DNA of 64,000 bases from Cohnella kolymensis. GTDB lineage: Bacteria; Bacillota; Bacilli; Paenibacillales; Paenibacillaceae. A model generated the notes under the pieces. It had not been told where the DNA came from, made no database searches, and was given only the letters and a program-made list of their open reading frames with translations. The stretch is taken from NCBI RefSeq assembly GCF_000829465.1, contig NZ_JXAL01000016.1, forward strand, positions 1 to 64,000, written 5' to 3'. A program made the position numbers and the translations under genes. This document shows positions 62,183 to 64,000 of this stretch, in pieces (within the stretch, counting starts at the first letter, position 1; each line of letters begins with the position of its first letter).

Positions 62183-62932
62183 TTGAATAACGGAAGAGAG
62201 AAAGCCATTTTGGACATGCTCCACCAAAAGTCTTCGTTGTCTGTGGAACAGCTGGCGGAGCATTTTAAGATTGCGGAAGTCACTGTGCGGAGAGATCTGG
62301 CGGAGATGGTGCAGAAAGGCTTGATCATAAGAAAACGCGGCTGGATTTCACTGCCCGGACTGGGCATCGAGCCTTTGTTCAATCAACGGATGAAGGCGAA
62401 CGCTGAACTTAAACATACAATCGCCGCCTACACTGCCGACCAGGTTTGCGAGGGCGAGGTCATTGCCTTGGATGTCGGCACAACGATCGCAGAGCTGGCC
62501 AAAGAACTGCTGCGGAAGAAGAATGTCACAGTGTTTACTTACTCTTTTCAAGCTGCAGGCATTTTGGCGCAAAGCAATCTAAACTTATATCTGGTCGGGG
62601 GCAATCTCCGGAAAACGGAAATGTCTCTGGTCGGCTCGATCACACGCGATACGATAAGCAAGTTTCACTTCGATCGCTTCTTCATGGGCGTGGCCGGTAT
62701 TTCGCCGGATCACGGGCCGACGGATTTCAGCTTGGAAGAAGTGGAAGTAAAGCGAGCCTTCGTCGAAAGATCCAGGCATGTTACGGCATTGGCGGACAGC
62801 ACCAAAATAGGCGCCACTTCGCTTGTGAAAATATGCGAGTTCAGTGACATTGATGAGATTGTGACGAACGATGGAGTGGACAAATCATTGATCAAGCAGA
62901 TCCCGTTCAGCGGCAGGTGGGTGTTTGTATAG
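62183..62932 (+). CDS. DeoR-family transcriptional regulator
   Basis: 249 residues: N-terminal DeoR HTH (ILDMLHQKSSLSVEQLAEHFKIAEVTVRRDLAEM) and sugar-phosphate-binding domain with ALDVGTTIAELAKELL, LYLVGGNLRKTEMSLVG, FDRFFMGVAGI and ALADSTKIG. TTG start after AAAGGGGG. It is directly upstream of a sugar kinase gene and so probably represses a sugar or polyol operon that continues beyond the window. The TGATCA-like boxes before both genes may be its operators. Confidence 0.92.
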   Translation: MNNGREKAILDMLHQKSSLSVEQLAEHFKIAEVTVRRDLAEMVQKGLIIRKRGWISLPGLGIEPLFNQRMKANAELKHTIAAYTADQVCEGEVIALDVGTTIAELAKELLRKKNVTVFTYSFQAAGILAQSNLNLYLVGGNLRKTEMSLVGSITRDTISKFHFDRFFMGVAGISPDHGPTDFSLEEVEVKRAFVERSRHVTALADSTKIGATSLVKICEFSDIDEIVTNDGVDKSLIKQIPFSGRWVFV

Positions 62933-62950
62933 ATAGGATTGTGACACGAA

Positions 62951-62979
62951 AGAGGCAGCGACAATCTGTCTCTTTTTTA
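62951..62979 (+). terminator. Terminator after deoR
   Basis: AGAGGCAG and CTGTCTCT pair with one wobble around CGACAAT, followed by a run of T. Confidence 0.7.
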
Positions 62980-62987
62980 TGTGTATA

Positions 62988-63026
62988 TGATCATATATAG
63001 ATCAATTATTGATAGAAACAAGATCA
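62988..63026. promoter_or_regulatory. Candidate DeoR boxes before the sugar kinase
   Basis: TGATCA at 62988-62993 and AGATCA at 62999-63004 and 63021-63026. Similar boxes (TGATCA at 62120-62125 and 62131-62136, TGATCG at 62139-62144) precede the deoR gene, which suggests one regulator for both units. Confidence 0.45.
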
Positions 63027-63133
63027 TTATATGTTTATTAATTGACCATAATTAAACATCGTGATATATTCAGAAAATAAAGTGCATACATATTTGTATT
63101 GGAACTAAGGGTTCATCCAGGGGGGAATTCGCG

Positions 63134-64000
63134 ATGTCCCGCTACGCACTGGGAATCGATATCGGCACAACTTCGGTTAAAGCCCTTCTGATCAGCCAAG
63201 AAGGCAGAATCATATACGAGACTAACGCACCTCACGACCTTTACTCGGAGAAAATCGGCTGGGCCGAAGAAAATGCCGAGCAGTGGTGGGCGAATACTGT
63301 TTCGGTTATCCGTCAAATTCTCGACAAGGTTCCTGGCGCAGCTTCTCATATCGAAGCGGTCGGAGTAAGCGGAATGGTACCGGCAATTGTCATGCTGGAT
63401 GACCAGGGGCTGCCGCTTCGACGCTCAATCCAACAGAATGACGCCAGGTCGACCAATGAAATTGAAATGTTGAAAAACAAATTGGATCAACAGCGATTAT
63501 ATGAACTCACCGGCGGGTTCACCAATCAACAGCATGTTCTTCCGCGTCTGTTGTGGGTGAAGGCGAACGAACCCGAAGTTTGGTCAAAAACTGCCACCGT
63601 ACTCGGTTCTTACGACTATATCACGTATCTGTTGACCGGCCAAACGTCCATTGAGGTGAACTGGGCGGTCGAGAGCGGTATGTACGACATTCGTCGTGGA
63701 GGCTGGCTCACCGATCAATTGGATGCCTGTGACATCCCGCATTCTATGTTCCCTCAAGTTCACGCATCATCCGAAATTGTCGGAACGATAACAAGTTTGG
63801 CGGCGCAGGCGACCAGTCTTCCGGGGGGCATCCCGGTTATCGCGGGAAGTGCTGACCATGTCGCGTCGACATTGGCTGCAGGCATTGTAGAAGAAGGCGA
63901 CCTGCTGATCAAATTTGGAGGAGCAGGAGACATTCTCTACTGTACCAACCAGATCGTGACCACGCCGGAATTGTTTTTCGATTACCATGTTGTTCCCGAT
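63134..64000 (+). CDS. FGGY-family carbohydrate kinase (3' end outside window)
   Basis: Open to the window end, 289 residues seen. The N-terminal phosphate loop YALGIDIGTTSVKALL, the GWAEENAEQWW segment, AVGVSGMVPAIVMLDD, the SIQQNDARS substrate loop, SYDYITYLLTG and the second-domain start IPVIAGSADHVASTLAAG fit xylulokinase/gluconokinase-type FGGY kinases. GGGGG stands before the ATG at 63134. With the DeoR gene upstream it begins a sugar or polyol use operon. The substrate cannot be named without the missing C-terminal half and the following genes. Confidence 0.9.
   Translation, partial: MSRYALGIDIGTTSVKALLISQEGRIIYETNAPHDLYSEKIGWAEENAEQWWANTVSVIRQILDKVPGAASHIEAVGVSGMVPAIVMLDDQGLPLRRSIQQNDARSTNEIEMLKNKLDQQRLYELTGGFTNQQHVLPRLLWVKANEPEVWSKTATVLGSYDYITYLLTGQTSIEVNWAVESGMYDIRRGGWLTDQLDACDIPHSMFPQVHASSEIVGTITSLAAQATSLPGGIPVIAGSADHVASTLAAGIVEEGDLLIKFGGAGDILYCTNQIVTTPELFFDYHVVPD

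Overview
The window reads as a chromosome segment of a spore-forming, low-to-mid GC Bacillota, most likely Paenibacillaceae (Paenibacillus or Cohnella type). The reasons are Bacillus-like gene order (thiL-tsaE-tsaB-rimI-tsaD-ydiF-moaC-tatAC-groESL, then ydcC-alr-ndoAI-ndoA and tex-cmpA-sprT), a CIRCE-controlled groESL operon, T-box leaders, the sporulation genes cmpA and ydcC, strong GGAGG ribosome sites and many GTG/TTG starts. No database search was possible, so family names rest on motifs and synteny.

Region by region. 1-14.4 kb is core: thiamine-phosphate kinase, the tRNA t6A genes, two T-box leaders in tandem (both with a CUC leucine specifier) before 2-isopropylmalate synthase, a 51-bp repeat array and a DnaA-box cluster, an ABC-F protein, folate and molybdopterin genes, TatA/TatC and GroES/GroEL. 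14.4-23.6 kb is an aromatic-acid catabolism patch: 4-hydroxybenzoate hydroxylase, an IclR regulator, a class III extradiol dioxygenase, a five-gene branched-chain-type ABC importer and an M20 amidohydrolase. 23.7-28.2 kb holds a polar amino acid ABC importer, an orphan GlgC and a short-chain dehydrogenase. 28.4-38.5 kb is core again: ydcC, alr, the NdoAI/NdoA toxin-antitoxin pair, an LTA-synthase-type protein, tex, an Rrf2 regulator with a nitroreductase, cmpA and sprT. 38.6-39.3 kb is a five-tRNA cluster (Asn, Ser, Glu, Lys, Leu).

39.3-52.2 kb is flanked by a perfect 65-bp direct repeat made of the 3' part of tRNA-Leu(GAG), the classic mark of tRNA-targeted integration, although no integrase is visible inside. 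It carries an EamA exporter with a divergent LysR regulator, a sensor-less AAA+ regulator with a degenerate sigma-54 loop, and an operon joining a second branched-chain-type importer to a ureohydrolase, an ATC-hydrolase-family protein and an N-carbamoyl amino acid hydrolase. Together these could import and dismantle a cyclic amidine, guanidino or ureido nitrogen compound. ProC follows.

52.3-64 kb is accessory and visibly richer in A+T: a TetR regulator with its operator, an ECF sigma factor and DUF4179 partner, an MBOAT/SGNH O-acyltransferase pair with a 44-residue microprotein ending in an FxYxxF acyl-shuttle motif, several small or broken genes, and a DeoR regulator before a sugar kinase cut by the window end.

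Important caveat: at least ten otherwise well-preserved genes carry a small frameshifting indel (leuA, mogA, an amino acid permease, glgC twice, an SDR, tex, livM, a carbamoylase, a yczE-like gene and a TolB-like lipoprotein). That density, reaching normally conserved genes such as leuA and tex, suggests residual sequencing error more than mass pseudogenisation, so these are recorded as frameshifted with the probable intact product.
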